DNA of 64,000 bases, from positions 248,001 through 312,000 of the forward strand of contig NZ_JELR01000002.1 of assembly GCF_000708675.1 (NCBI RefSeq), given 5' to 3'. Made by a program: the position numbers and the translations under genes. Below, piece after piece: positions 34,273 through 41,993 of the stretch. The stretch is from Microbulbifer sp. HZ11. GTDB lineage: Bacteria; Pseudomonadota; Gammaproteobacteria; Pseudomonadales; Cellvibrionaceae. The notes below the pieces were generated by a model, which searched no databases, was not told where the DNA came from, and saw nothing but the letters and a program-made list of their open reading frames with translations. The first letter of the stretch is position 1; each line of letters starts with the position of its first letter.

Positions 34273-36762
34273 ATGCTTTTCCGAGTTTTCACCCGGTCTT
34301 CGCTGTGCCTGGGAATGTTGGCTGCGCTCGAGTCATATGCAGCAACGACAGCATTGGTACTGGAGACAGGTGTCCCTCCCGGGTTTTCAGATCTCACTGA
34401 AGCGCAGGAACTCGTCGCCGATATTTATTTCGGGGGCCGTCTTCTTGGTGGCGTTCCCGTTACCGTCACCTTGAATGAAGTGACCTTCCGCGACCCTGCC
34501 TACACCGCCGAGGTTTTACCCGAAACGCTCGACCCCAGCCGCCTGCTGGAACTGCTGTCGAGCCCGCTGGCGCGTAACTCATCCAAGGTCTGCTTCACAA
34601 CCCAGCAGCAAAACTGCGGTTTTCTGCAACCGGACGAACTTGGCATCATCTATGACGAGTCCCGATTCCGGATCGACATTTTCATGTCGTCATCCCTGCT
34701 CCCACAGCAGGATGCTATCGAAGCGCCCTACTTACCCGATTCCAAGTCTGAATTTTCGGTAATCCAGAACCTTACCGGTACCTGGTCTGGCGTTGAAGGT
34801 GATAACAGCGCCCAGACGGCATCCCTTTATGGGCAGACCATCGTGAGCTTTGGGGAAAGTGGCCTCCACAGCAACTGGACTGTTGACGACACCGGTAATA
34901 CGCAAATTTACCGGATGCACTGGACCAAAGATTACCGGGGCCAGGCCTATTCAATAGGCCTGCTCCAGCCATATTCCGGTTTTGGCACCTTTGTGAGCGC
35001 CCCTTATCTGTATGGCATTGAATATAGAAGCAGTGATAACAGCCGAATAGACCGGGAGTACCGACTGGGTTCGGCGGTGGACATCAACATGCCAACCCGC
35101 GGCCGAATTGAGGTGCTGCGAGACGGGCGCCTTATTCATAGCGCCCTGCTGGAGGCGGGCAACCAGTTGGTCGATACATCGACCTTCCCTGATGGTGCCT
35201 ACGAAATCGAAATCCGCACTTATGATGAAAGCGGTCGACTCATCAACAACTATCAGGAATTCTTTGCAAAGGACTCCCAACTGCCCGCTCTCGATGAGTG
35301 GCAATGGAGTCTGCAAGCAGGCAAGCCTGCCCATGTTTCTTCCACTCAGACCCTGCCCGACCAGCTTGACGCTTATTTCGTGCAAGCAGGTGCTGCGCGC
35401 CGCGTGACCGACAACTTCGGCATGTTTGGTAATGTGGCCGGTACAGATAGTGACTCCGCTGTTGAAATCGGCGGCCGCTGGATACTTCCCTATGTCGAAT
35501 TATCCCCAAGCGTCATCTTCTCTGATGGCCGTACAGGCCACCGGCTGTATGGCACTCTGCAAACGTCACGATTCACAATTGGAGTGAGCGAGACCAAATT
35601 GGATGAGGGGCCAAATTTGGCGGGTGGCCAATACACCCTTCTGCACAGCGGATTCAGCAATCGATCTCTAAATCTCAGTGCACCAATTCTTGGGGGCCAG
35701 CTGAGCGCACGCTATACCGAGCGCAGCCGCGCTGTGCCATTGGAAGATACCGATTTTACCCTTGAGTCCGATTTCACTGGATCCAACCGCCTGAAAACAC
35801 TGGAATTCCGTCGTAGTATTTTCAGCAACCGCTATTGGCGAGGTGACCTGACCCTATCCCACAGTGATGCGGATGGTGTTCCATATACCCGGGCCACCAT
35901 TGAGTTTCGGCGGCACGGCGACCAATGGAGCCACACCGTTCGCTCTCGAGTTGAGCAAACCGAAGACGGCACAACGCCATTCGCCGGATTCAATAGCTCC
36001 TGGAGTGACCGCGACAAATGGTCCATGGTGGTCGACCAGAACTTTTCAGCAGAGTTGGCAGAAAACCAACAATATCTTCGCAGTGTAAGCCGTGTTGCGG
36101 GGCACCGCGGTCAGGCAACCGCCACGTTCGATTGGAATAACAACGCCGCGAGTGATACCAACTCACTCAATTACCTCGGGACTTTCAGCACCAATCTCAT
36201 GACCGATGGCAAGTCGTTTGCCTGGGGTGGGGAATCTGCACTCGAGAGCGCGATTCTGATCGATATTGACGGCAGCACCGCGCAGGATTTCGAGATCCTT
36301 GTAGACGGCGTACGCCGTGGCTACGCCCGAGGAGATGAAATTTCGGCAATCAATCTGCCTGCTTTCAATACGTATGACTTGACGTTACGCCCTCTGGGCG
36401 ATGGATTCTACGATTTTGCGGAACAGACACAGGCAATCACGCTATATCCAGGAAATGTGTCGGCCTCCTCCTACGAGGTTGAAAGTGTCGTTCTTGTTAT
36501 TGGCCGATTGCTGAAACAGGGAAAACCGGCCGGCGGCGTAAAAATTTCGTTCGGGGAGCGTAGCGCCGTTACCGATGAGTACGGCCTTTTCCAGATGCCA
36601 CTCGTTCTGCCAAATAGCGCGCGTACCTCTCCTCCACTTCAGTGGGGCAATTGCGAAATTCCCATCACTCAGCAACAACACGACGAACACTGGATAAACC
36701 TGGGTGACATCGAGCTAGACCGCAACCATTGTCTGTCGGAGGTAGCCAATGTGGTCCGCTAG
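34273..36762 (+). CDS. Outer-membrane usher of alternate (CS1/CFA/I-type) pilus
   Basis: About 829-aa usher of the TcfC/CooC class that threads pilus subunits through the outer membrane. A signal sequence (VFTRSSLCLGMLAALESYA) precedes an N-terminal E-set-like domain. A long beta-barrel region follows, rich in alternating aromatic residues (for example FTIGVSETKLDEGPNLAGGQYTLLHSGF, LEFRRSIFSNRYWRGDLTLSHSD). The plug-like segment RGRIEVLRDGRLIHSALLEAGNQLVDTSTFPDGAYEIEIRTYDESG is diagnostic. The C-terminal domain has VLVIGRLLKQGKPAGGVKISFGERSAVTDEYGLFQ. GTG at 34246 is an alternative start. The stop overlaps the next gene by 14 nt. Confidence 0.85.
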   Translation: MLFRVFTRSSLCLGMLAALESYAATTALVLETGVPPGFSDLTEAQELVADIYFGGRLLGGVPVTVTLNEVTFRDPAYTAEVLPETLDPSRLLELLSSPLARNSSKVCFTTQQQNCGFLQPDELGIIYDESRFRIDIFMSSSLLPQQDAIEAPYLPDSKSEFSVIQNLTGTWSGVEGDNSAQTASLYGQTIVSFGESGLHSNWTVDDTGNTQIYRMHWTKDYRGQAYSIGLLQPYSGFGTFVSAPYLYGIEYRSSDNSRIDREYRLGSAVDINMPTRGRIEVLRDGRLIHSALLEAGNQLVDTSTFPDGAYEIEIRTYDESGRLINNYQEFFAKDSQLPALDEWQWSLQAGKPAHVSSTQTLPDQLDAYFVQAGAARRVTDNFGMFGNVAGTDSDSAVEIGGRWILPYVELSPSVIFSDGRTGHRLYGTLQTSRFTIGVSETKLDEGPNLAGGQYTLLHSGFSNRSLNLSAPILGGQLSARYTERSRAVPLEDTDFTLESDFTGSNRLKTLEFRRSIFSNRYWRGDLTLSHSDADGVPYTRATIEFRRHGDQWSHTVRSRVEQTEDGTTPFAGFNSSWSDRDKWSMVVDQNFSAELAENQQYLRSVSRVAGHRGQATATFDWNNNAASDTNSLNYLGTFSTNLMTDGKSFAWGGESALESAILIDIDGSTAQDFEILVDGVRRGYARGDEISAINLPAFNTYDLTLRPLGDGFYDFAEQTQAITLYPGNVSASSYEVESVVLVIGRLLKQGKPAGGVKISFGERSAVTDEYGLFQMPLVLPNSARTSPPLQWGNCEIPITQQQHDEHWINLGDIELDRNHCLSEVANVVR

Positions 36763-37834
36763 CATCGCACAGCCCATGGCAGCCCGCATCACCGCGCTGC
36801 TCACCATGCTCCTGATCATATTGTGGTCTGGCGCTAGCAGCGCGGGTACCTCCTACAATAGCCAGCCATGCCTTGAGGGGCCCACTAACCAGCGGGGTAG
36901 CTGGTACTACCTGTTCTACCCCAACGCATTCAATTACGATCACTTTCTGGGTGTGTGTAACCTGGAAGGGCTGACCTCAGAGATTGAATATAGTGGTGAT
37001 GCCACTTACGTGAACCTTTTCCCGGGAATGGGTATTCGAAGCTGCGGCCGCCAAAGCAACAGTCAATATCAGTGGGGCTGCCGGGAGCCGGTTGCCTTTC
37101 GCGTACAAGTCATCGATCCGGACGCTGCCACTCAGTTTCAACTGCGGAATTCCGCCGGTGAAATACTCCCTGTAGATTTCACCCTCACCCTGGAAGGCAG
37201 CCCTCCCATTAACCTGGCCCCCAATCAGTGGAGTGCGGCCGCGCCTCATTTACCGGGCAATGTGCGATTGACCCCAGCAGCGCTACAGTTGCAGATCCCT
37301 GACCCCACACAGATTCGCCCCGGCACCTATGAGAAGACCTTTCAATTTACCGTCGAGCAGGCTTCACATACCGGGCAATACTACTTTGACAGCGGAAGCA
37401 CGCTCGCCCCGATCGACTTTACGGTGAGGCTCGTTATAGAACCCAAGATCCGGATCAGCGGCCTGTCCGACGTCACTCTTACAGCAGATTTTAGCGACTA
37501 TACTTCATCAGACCAGGCGTTCTGCGTGTATTCCCGCAATGCGGAATTTACACTTCGAGCCCTTAGTTTACAGGGTACTGCAGAAAGTGCCTTTTTACTC
37601 AGCGACGGCGCCGATACGATCCCCTACGAAGTGCTCGCAGGCCCTAAGGATCAAAATGCCACGCTACTGGATTACAACACGCCCTACGGACCGTGGCAGG
37701 GTGCATTGGTCGATGGTTGCACTGCAAATGGAATGAATATGTCTTTGGAAGTGCGTATCCACCCTACCCAGCTCAGCGATGCTCGCGCGGGTATTTATAC
37801 CGATACGCTCACACTTGTGGTTGAACTGGAATAG
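36749..37834 (+). CDS. Pilus tip/minor subunit candidate (CooD-like size)
   Basis: 361-aa secreted protein starting inside the end of the usher gene. Signal peptide about residues 10-32 (MAARITALLTMLLIILWSGASSAG). The mature part begins TSYNSQPCLEGP and has two halves: a Cys-containing N-terminal part (CNLEGLTSEIEY, RSCGRQSNSQYQWGCREP) and a C-terminal part starting IDFTVRLVIEPKIRISGLSDVTL that ends in GIYTDTLTLVVELE, a strand like the pilin C-terminus. Length and position match the tip adhesin of CS1-type pili. It is paralogous to the next gene. Receptor unknown. Confidence 0.6.
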   Translation: MWSASIAQPMAARITALLTMLLIILWSGASSAGTSYNSQPCLEGPTNQRGSWYYLFYPNAFNYDHFLGVCNLEGLTSEIEYSGDATYVNLFPGMGIRSCGRQSNSQYQWGCREPVAFRVQVIDPDAATQFQLRNSAGEILPVDFTLTLEGSPPINLAPNQWSAAAPHLPGNVRLTPAALQLQIPDPTQIRPGTYEKTFQFTVEQASHTGQYYFDSGSTLAPIDFTVRLVIEPKIRISGLSDVTLTADFSDYTSSDQAFCVYSRNAEFTLRALSLQGTAESAFLLSDGADTIPYEVLAGPKDQNATLLDYNTPYGPWQGALVDGCTANGMNMSLEVRIHPTQLSDARAGIYTDTLTLVVELE

Positions 37835-37835
37835 T

Positions 37836-38957
37836 GTGGGAATACATCATCCCTTGACTGCTCAAGTCTTTTCCCAAACGTCAGGGCTGGCCGGGAGTTT
37901 TATTCGGGTAGCAGGGTTCACGAGTATCCTCTCGGCAACCTGCCTTTCCGAATCTGTACTTGCTCAACAGTCTTACACTTCCAATAACAGCTATCCCTGC
38001 TCCAATGGCTCAGAAGTTGTAGCTCCGGATCGTCTGGGAGACAAAGCAATTGGAATATGCGGCTTGAATTCACTCAGTGAGGCGAGCGGCGACATCCAGG
38101 AAATTATAAATTCTTTTACAATTCGCAGTTGCTGGGCCTGGTGGGAGGGCAATCAATACACCACCGCCTATTGTGAAGAGCCTCGTGGTTTTTCGGTCGA
38201 GCTTTATGGCGATACCAATGCCGATGGCGACTTTGTCCTTACAGGGCCCGCGGGAAGTATACCGGTCGACATTCGATTCCGGCATGAGCCAGACGGCAGT
38301 GAATATCGATTCCAGGCAAACAATCAGAGTCAGGAATTTTCCGGTGCGGCCAACGGCGCCCAGATTCCGGTCAAGATTATCGTAACCCCCAAATCCGGAA
38401 CCTTCCCCCCCGGTGAATACGAGGGGAATTTTTCTTTCGCGCTATACCAATGCAGGGGAACCTGGAATGGCGGCGACTGTAGGGGAGCAGATTCCAATGG
38501 TAAAGCCAACCTTTCCCCGCCACTCGACTTTGGCGTTCGCCTAACGTCGAGCGCTCGAATCCAGATTACCGGACTCGAGGATATGCAATTGATATCTACC
38601 GGAGAAGACATAGATGCGAGCCAACGCTTCTGCGTTTACACCTCTGATGGCTCCGAATTTCGGCTAAAAGCGGATAGTCAATACGGTAGTGGGATTTTCG
38701 CGCTAAAAAGCCAAACTTCCGCTCAAACAATTGAGTATGACTTGAGAACCTGGGCCCTGATTGGCCCCAGAAGACGGGCGCGTCTTGATGAAGGTGTGTT
38801 TACACGAAATACCTGGCATGGGCACCCGCAAAAAGCGTGCAATGCCGGAGCCGATGAGAATATGCTATTGGAACTGCGCATTCCATCTGACCGCCTTCAG
38901 TCATTGGATTCAACATCCTACCATGACACGCTGACATTAACCGTTGAGGCGGAATGA
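37836..38957 (+). CDS. Second pilus tip/minor subunit candidate, paralogue of the preceding gene
   Basis: 373-aa secreted protein starting at GTG one nt after the previous stop. The N-terminal segment up to about residue 44 (FTSILSATCLSESVLAQ) is a signal peptide with a long n-region. The same architecture as the previous protein is visible: SYTSNNSYPCSNGSEV, ICGLNSLSEASGDIQEI, IRSCWAWWEGNQYTTAYCEEP, LDFGVRLTSSARIQITGLEDMQL, and a C-terminal SYHDTLTLTVEAE strand. The extra central Cys pair (CRGTWNGGDCRGADSNG) is unique to this copy. Two different tip-type proteins behind one usher suggest either alternative or stacked tips. Confidence 0.6.
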   Translation: MGIHHPLTAQVFSQTSGLAGSFIRVAGFTSILSATCLSESVLAQQSYTSNNSYPCSNGSEVVAPDRLGDKAIGICGLNSLSEASGDIQEIINSFTIRSCWAWWEGNQYTTAYCEEPRGFSVELYGDTNADGDFVLTGPAGSIPVDIRFRHEPDGSEYRFQANNQSQEFSGAANGAQIPVKIIVTPKSGTFPPGEYEGNFSFALYQCRGTWNGGDCRGADSNGKANLSPPLDFGVRLTSSARIQITGLEDMQLISTGEDIDASQRFCVYTSDGSEFRLKADSQYGSGIFALKSQTSAQTIEYDLRTWALIGPRRRARLDEGVFTRNTWHGHPQKACNAGADENMLLELRIPSDRLQSLDSTSYHDTLTLTVEAE

Positions 38958-38960
38958 CCT

Positions 38961-39659
38961 TCAAGGAACGGCAAGCTGGACCGTGGTTGAGCCGTCTCCC
39001 GTAGCGGCATTGAAACGCAAAAATGCGGTACCCGGGTTCGGGCCTTGCTGCGCATAATTAATCGTCACTTTCTCATCAGGGTATACCCGGTTAGTAATAT
39101 CCAACGGCTCACAGGATTCATCGTCTGTGCAGTAGAATACCTCGCTAACCTGTGCGTTGATATTACCGGTATTGGTAAGAATCAATTGCTCCCCGGAACG
39201 TAACAGCTCAAACTCATAGGATCCATTTTTGGGCTGAACAAATACTAATGCTTGATAAGCGATCAGTATTTTCAACGCCATTTTGTCACTCTTGATATCA
39301 CCGACCACCGGTTTGAAGGTCACCCGGTAGACCTTTTCCCTGTCCAGGTTTTTATCCAGTGACATCAAGCGAAAACGCTTTCTTGTTCCAGGTGCCAACA
39401 CCGCTTTTGCAGGGTTTACCAATAGGCGGAAATCTTTGGGGTCAGTGATTCGCACCCGCTGCTCATCGGGCTGACCTGGGTTATCGACCCGAAAGATCTC
39501 GGTTTGCAGGTAAAGAGGCTCCTGATCGGGGTTTGAAACCAGAATATCATCTCGGGAGTTCGGTTGGTCATTCAGATAGACGATGATCTTGTCCAGGGAC
39601 ATTGCTGCCAATGCAGGGTTGGCAATGAGGAGGAGCAGGAGAAATGCAAACTTTTTCAT
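38961..39659 (-). CDS. Periplasmic pilus chaperone (alternate chaperone-usher type)
   Basis: 232-aa periplasmic protein with a signal peptide (MKKFAFLLLLLIANPALA). The N-terminal Ig-like domain has LDKIIVYLNDQPNSRDDILVSN and continues to PAKAVLAPGTRKRFRLMSL, resembling the subunit-capping G1 strand region; the second domain ends TAFLRFNAATGDGSTTVQLAVP. In CS1-type systems such a chaperone folds and delivers subunits to the usher. It is on the opposite strand, convergent with the tip genes (3 bp apart), unlike the single-operon layout of known systems. The upstream ATG at 39698 is less likely as it precedes the signal sequence. Confidence 0.75.
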   Translation of the reverse strand: MKKFAFLLLLLIANPALAAMSLDKIIVYLNDQPNSRDDILVSNPDQEPLYLQTEIFRVDNPGQPDEQRVRITDPKDFRLLVNPAKAVLAPGTRKRFRLMSLDKNLDREKVYRVTFKPVVGDIKSDKMALKILIAYQALVFVQPKNGSYEFELLRSGEQLILTNTGNINAQVSEVFYCTDDESCEPLDITNRVYPDEKVTINYAQQGPNPGTAFLRFNAATGDGSTTVQLAVP

Positions 39660-39743
39660 AGCTTCTGAGCAGCTGTCTATTCGGTCTGGAAGTGGCATCT
39701 ATATATTCTATCGCCACAACTACATCAGAGCTACTATCGGCGC

Positions 39744-40064
39744 TTATTCCGCCACAATAAAGATGACTTTACCCGCGGAGGATTCAGACACTGGCATGCA
39801 GTTTTGGCGCATATTCACCGCCACCATTTCAGGGCCTGCCGCTGCATCCAGGTCGCGAACAAAGAGTTGATATGTGCTGAAGGGCATATGGTGCAAACAC
39901 AGTGTGCCGCCACTTTTGGAAGCCGAGGTTGTGAAACTCGTCTTGACCGGCATTCGCAGTGTAATTTTCGCTGACGCCTGAGCCGTCGTCTGTGCGTGAC
40001 CATGCGTCTGCAGTATCGCCACTGCCAATAGCAATGTCCACACTCGCCACCTTACAAACCCCAT
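39744..40064 (-). CDS. Small pilin-like secreted protein
   Basis: 106-aa protein; start set at MGFVRWRVWTLLLAVAILQT to give a normal signal peptide cleaved near GHA-QTT. The mature portion is about 85 residues, with ASAKITLRMPVKTSFTTSASKSGGTLCL at the start and a C-terminal GKVIFIVAE strand, and two Cys (LCLHH, QNCMP). Small size and strand pattern suggest a minor pilus subunit or assembly factor; confident family assignment is not possible. It lies 84 bp upstream of the chaperone on the same strand. It has a near-consensus sigma-28 promoter 130-165 bp upstream and follows flhDC. Confidence 0.5.
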   Translation of the reverse strand: MGFVRWRVWTLLLAVAILQTHGHAQTTAQASAKITLRMPVKTSFTTSASKSGGTLCLHHMPFSTYQLFVRDLDAAAGPEMVAVNMRQNCMPVSESSAGKVIFIVAE

Positions 40065-40202
40065 AGCCCGGTTCTCCAGCCCGTTACAAGCAGCCGAAGC
40101 CAATTCAACCGATCGACCCGGTCCACTCAGTGTAGACAGGGAATTACGGAACAAGTCGAGATGGCAGACCGCTCGACGTCGATATCTGCATTATTAAAAA
40201 TA

Positions 40203-40229
40203 ATATCGGCGTAAGAGGTAGAAGCTTTA
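40203..40229 (-). promoter_or_regulatory. Predicted sigma-28 (FliA) promoter for the pilus subunit/chaperone genes
   Basis: The minus strand reads TAAAGCTT-N11-GCCGATAT, 14 of 16 matches to the enterobacterial consensus TAAAGTTT-N11-GCCGATAA with exact spacing. It is the best sigma-28 match in the window, better than those of fliC or fliD. Predicted start about 40195, 130 nt before the ATG at 40064. Confidence 0.7.
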
Positions 40230-40230
40230 G

Positions 40231-40274
40231 CAGGTTTATGAGCAAAACCTGTTTTGTGAGAAAAAAATCTCACA
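40231..40274. other. Two adjacent stem-loops after flhC
   Basis: Inverted repeats CAGGTTT/AAACCTG (40231-40251) and TGTGAGA/TCTCACA (40255-40274, loop A6) lie between the flhC stop and the sigma-28 promoter. Neither has a normal T-tail on the minus strand; they could attenuate flhDC read-through or serve as operator. Confidence 0.4.
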
Positions 40275-40315
40275 TCGGGAAACAATGATTAAAGTGGCGC
40301 ACTCTCGCTCCGCCG

Positions 40316-40882
40316 TTAAACCAGTTGCTCAATAACATCCGGATGATGCTTGGCAAGTGCGGCGCATTTCTTTCGCGTCTTGCCCGCCCGTGAAGGCGGC
40401 TGACAAATCCCACAGATAAAATTATGACTCGGTGTATGCGCGTGGTTCACAAACTTGCCGCTACAACTCGTACAGGATGACAGCTCAAACAGTCCGCTTT
40501 CAAAGAAGCGAATCAACGTCCAGGCTCTGGTCAGGCCGAGCACCGGCTCATCATTTTCATCGTCTGCCAGCTCCAGATACAGGCGATATGCTTTGATGAA
40601 GCCCTCCATGCGCTCGCACCCCTGCTCCTCCGTCAAGCGTAAATAGATTCCGTAGAAGAGCGAGGAGTGAATATTCGGCATCCAGGTGGTAAACCAATCG
40701 GTCGAGAAAGGCAACATCCCCTTGGGCGGGGACATTCCTCGCACTTCTTTATACAGCCGGATCAGGCGCCCCCGGCTAAGATCGGTTTCTGACTCTAACA
40801 CCTGTAAACGGGCATTCAGTTCAATCAACTCAATCGCAAGCTGAACTTGCTGCATTTCATTGAGCAGGCTTTTTTCTGTCAT
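40316..40882 (-). CDS. flhC: Flagellar master regulator subunit FlhC
   Basis: With FlhD forms the FlhD4C2 activator of class II flagellar genes. 188 aa, closely similar to enterobacterial FlhC along its length: LAIELIELNARLQVLESETDLSRGRLIRLYKEVRG, PPKGMLPFSTDWFTTW, FIKAYRLYLE, LTRAWTLIRFFESGLFELSSC. The four zinc cysteines are present in SSCTSCSGKF and FICGICQPPSR. The ATG chosen matches MSEKS of E. coli; the TTG at 40891 would add three residues. flhD is immediately upstream. Confidence 0.95.
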   Translation of the reverse strand: MTEKSLLNEMQQVQLAIELIELNARLQVLESETDLSRGRLIRLYKEVRGMSPPKGMLPFSTDWFTTWMPNIHSSLFYGIYLRLTEEQGCERMEGFIKAYRLYLELADDENDEPVLGLTRAWTLIRFFESGLFELSSCTSCSGKFVNHAHTPSHNFICGICQPPSRAGKTRKKCAALAKHHPDVIEQLV

Positions 40883-40892
40883 GACATACAAC

Positions 40893-41195
40893 TCAATTGA
40901 CGTTAGAAGACATCAAAAGTGCCGTATGTATATGGCTCAGGTTTTCCGCGCGCTTGTTGCTAGTAAGCTGCTCAAGCTGGATCGGATTTTCCAGATTAAG
41001 TCTGAATAAAAACTGGTTCGAACGTGCGAGCCGGGTGAGCTGTTTGGCAGTCAGCGAAACGATTTTTGTAGCCAGCGTTTCATCCACCTTGAGACGGAAA
41101 CGCGCGGTTGCAAAATCTTCCTTAAGTAAGCGCTGAGCGAGAAGCAGGTAACTAAGATTGATCTCTTGAATTTCGTTGATTGCACTATCCTGCAT
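40893..41195 (-). CDS. flhD: Flagellar master regulator subunit FlhD
   Basis: 100-aa partner of FlhC. INEIQEINLSYLLLAQRLLKEDFATARFRLKVDE and a C-terminal half including LTAKQLTRLARSNQFLFRLNLENP match enterobacterial FlhD (ILxLNLxYLLLAQRLIxxDxxxAxxRLGI pattern). The ribosome-binding site GGAG is 10 nt before the ATG. The pair flhDC is transcribed from an unusually long upstream region (41196-41705). FlhDC is the class I switch deciding when the cluster is expressed. Confidence 0.93.
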   Translation of the reverse strand: MQDSAINEIQEINLSYLLLAQRLLKEDFATARFRLKVDETLATKIVSLTAKQLTRLARSNQFLFRLNLENPIQLEQLTSNKRAENLSHIHTALLMSSNVN

Positions 41196-41705
41196 GGCTA
41201 TCGTACTCCTTCAATCTTTTTTATTGGCAACCAGAATTTCTGGCAAGCACTTAATGCATCCAAAGTCGAAGGGCTTCTCGCATTTGACTCCTTTCTATTT
41301 TTGAGCGGCCCCTACCTTTCGGTACCGCTCAGCCATCCTTTCAACAGGATGCATGCATCCTATTGACCTTCCCTGGTATGAGCCTGAACACGTGCAGAGC
41401 AAGGCAATAACTTCCCTGCAAACTGACACAAATGCCCCCACTCAAATTGCCACCACTTCGCCTCAACGTCCAACCGTTAATGGATGTTTGACGACGCTCC
41501 ACAAACCCCAGGAGCTTCGGTTTTAAGATCACACCGCCATTAGCGAACTAATCGGCGAAGTAAAATTAAAGCCCAAACCGTTAGCTGAGTCACATTTTAA
41601 CTGTGCGCTCGTTCAACTTATGAGAAAAATTACCACATCTGTAATCCTTCTGCATACTACTTTTGTAGGAAATTTACGAAAAAGAGACTTAATTGACTTT
41701 CATTC
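41196..41705. promoter_or_regulatory. flhDC upstream regulatory region
   Basis: 510 bp without a gene, comparable to the long flhDC leaders of enterics, where many regulators bind. Visible elements: a perfect 16-bp palindrome AGGATGCATGCATCCT (41346-41361), an inverted repeat GAGCGG...CCGCTC (about 41304-41332), CACA-N7-TGTG around 41602-41616 and a GCCGATTA box (41556-41549). No clear housekeeping -35/-10 pair was identified. AT content is high near 41560-41700. Confidence 0.6.
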
Positions 41706-41993
41706 TCAACCGCCAGGGGACTTCGGGCGATCTTCTCGGAATTGAGTATCTACTTCCAATATCCATGCCACCAATTCCACTACGGTCTGGAATACCTCAT
41801 CCGGGATTTTCTCTCCCCAGTCCAACTGAGCAAGCAACGCAAAGAGCTCTGGTGCTTGATGGGTGAACAGGTTTTCTTTAACTGCCGCAGCGATGACCTC
41901 GCTGATAATCTGACTACCATCGGTACCGGTTCGTGTGTCCAGCCCCTTTGACAAAGCACCGTTAGCAGGTCCTTTTCCATACAAATCGCTCAT
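41706..41993 (-). CDS. FlhB C-terminal-domain homologue (FlhX-type export switch protein)
   Basis: 95-aa protein equivalent to the cytoplasmic post-cleavage domain of the export gate protein FlhB: LYGKGPANGALSKG..., IISEVIAAAVKENLFTHQAPELFALLAQLDWGEKIPDEVFQTVVELVAWILEVD. The membrane part and the NPTH autocleavage motif are absent, as in FlhX/FhlB proteins, which can substitute for part of FlhB in substrate switching. Overlaps the second fliK-like gene by 4 nt (ATGA). The pair of a FliK-like and an FlhX-like gene recurs in other proteobacteria. Full-length flhB is not in this window. Confidence 0.75.
   Translation of the reverse strand: MSDLYGKGPANGALSKGLDTRTGTDGSQIISEVIAAAVKENLFTHQAPELFALLAQLDWGEKIPDEVFQTVVELVAWILEVDTQFREDRPKSPGG

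Noticed and set aside
41549-41556. GCCGATTA (minus strand) as a sigma-28 promoter of flhDC
   Set aside because: No TAAA-like -35 at the required spacing (TGGG is found instead).
41602-41616. CACA-N7-TGTG as a CRP site near flhDC
   Set aside because: The half-sites are in the reverse order of the CRP consensus TGTGA-N6-TCACA.
41706-41993. Calling this gene flhB
   Set aside because: Only the cytoplasmic domain is present, with no transmembrane helices and no NPTH motif, so it is an FlhX-like accessory rather than the export gate protein.
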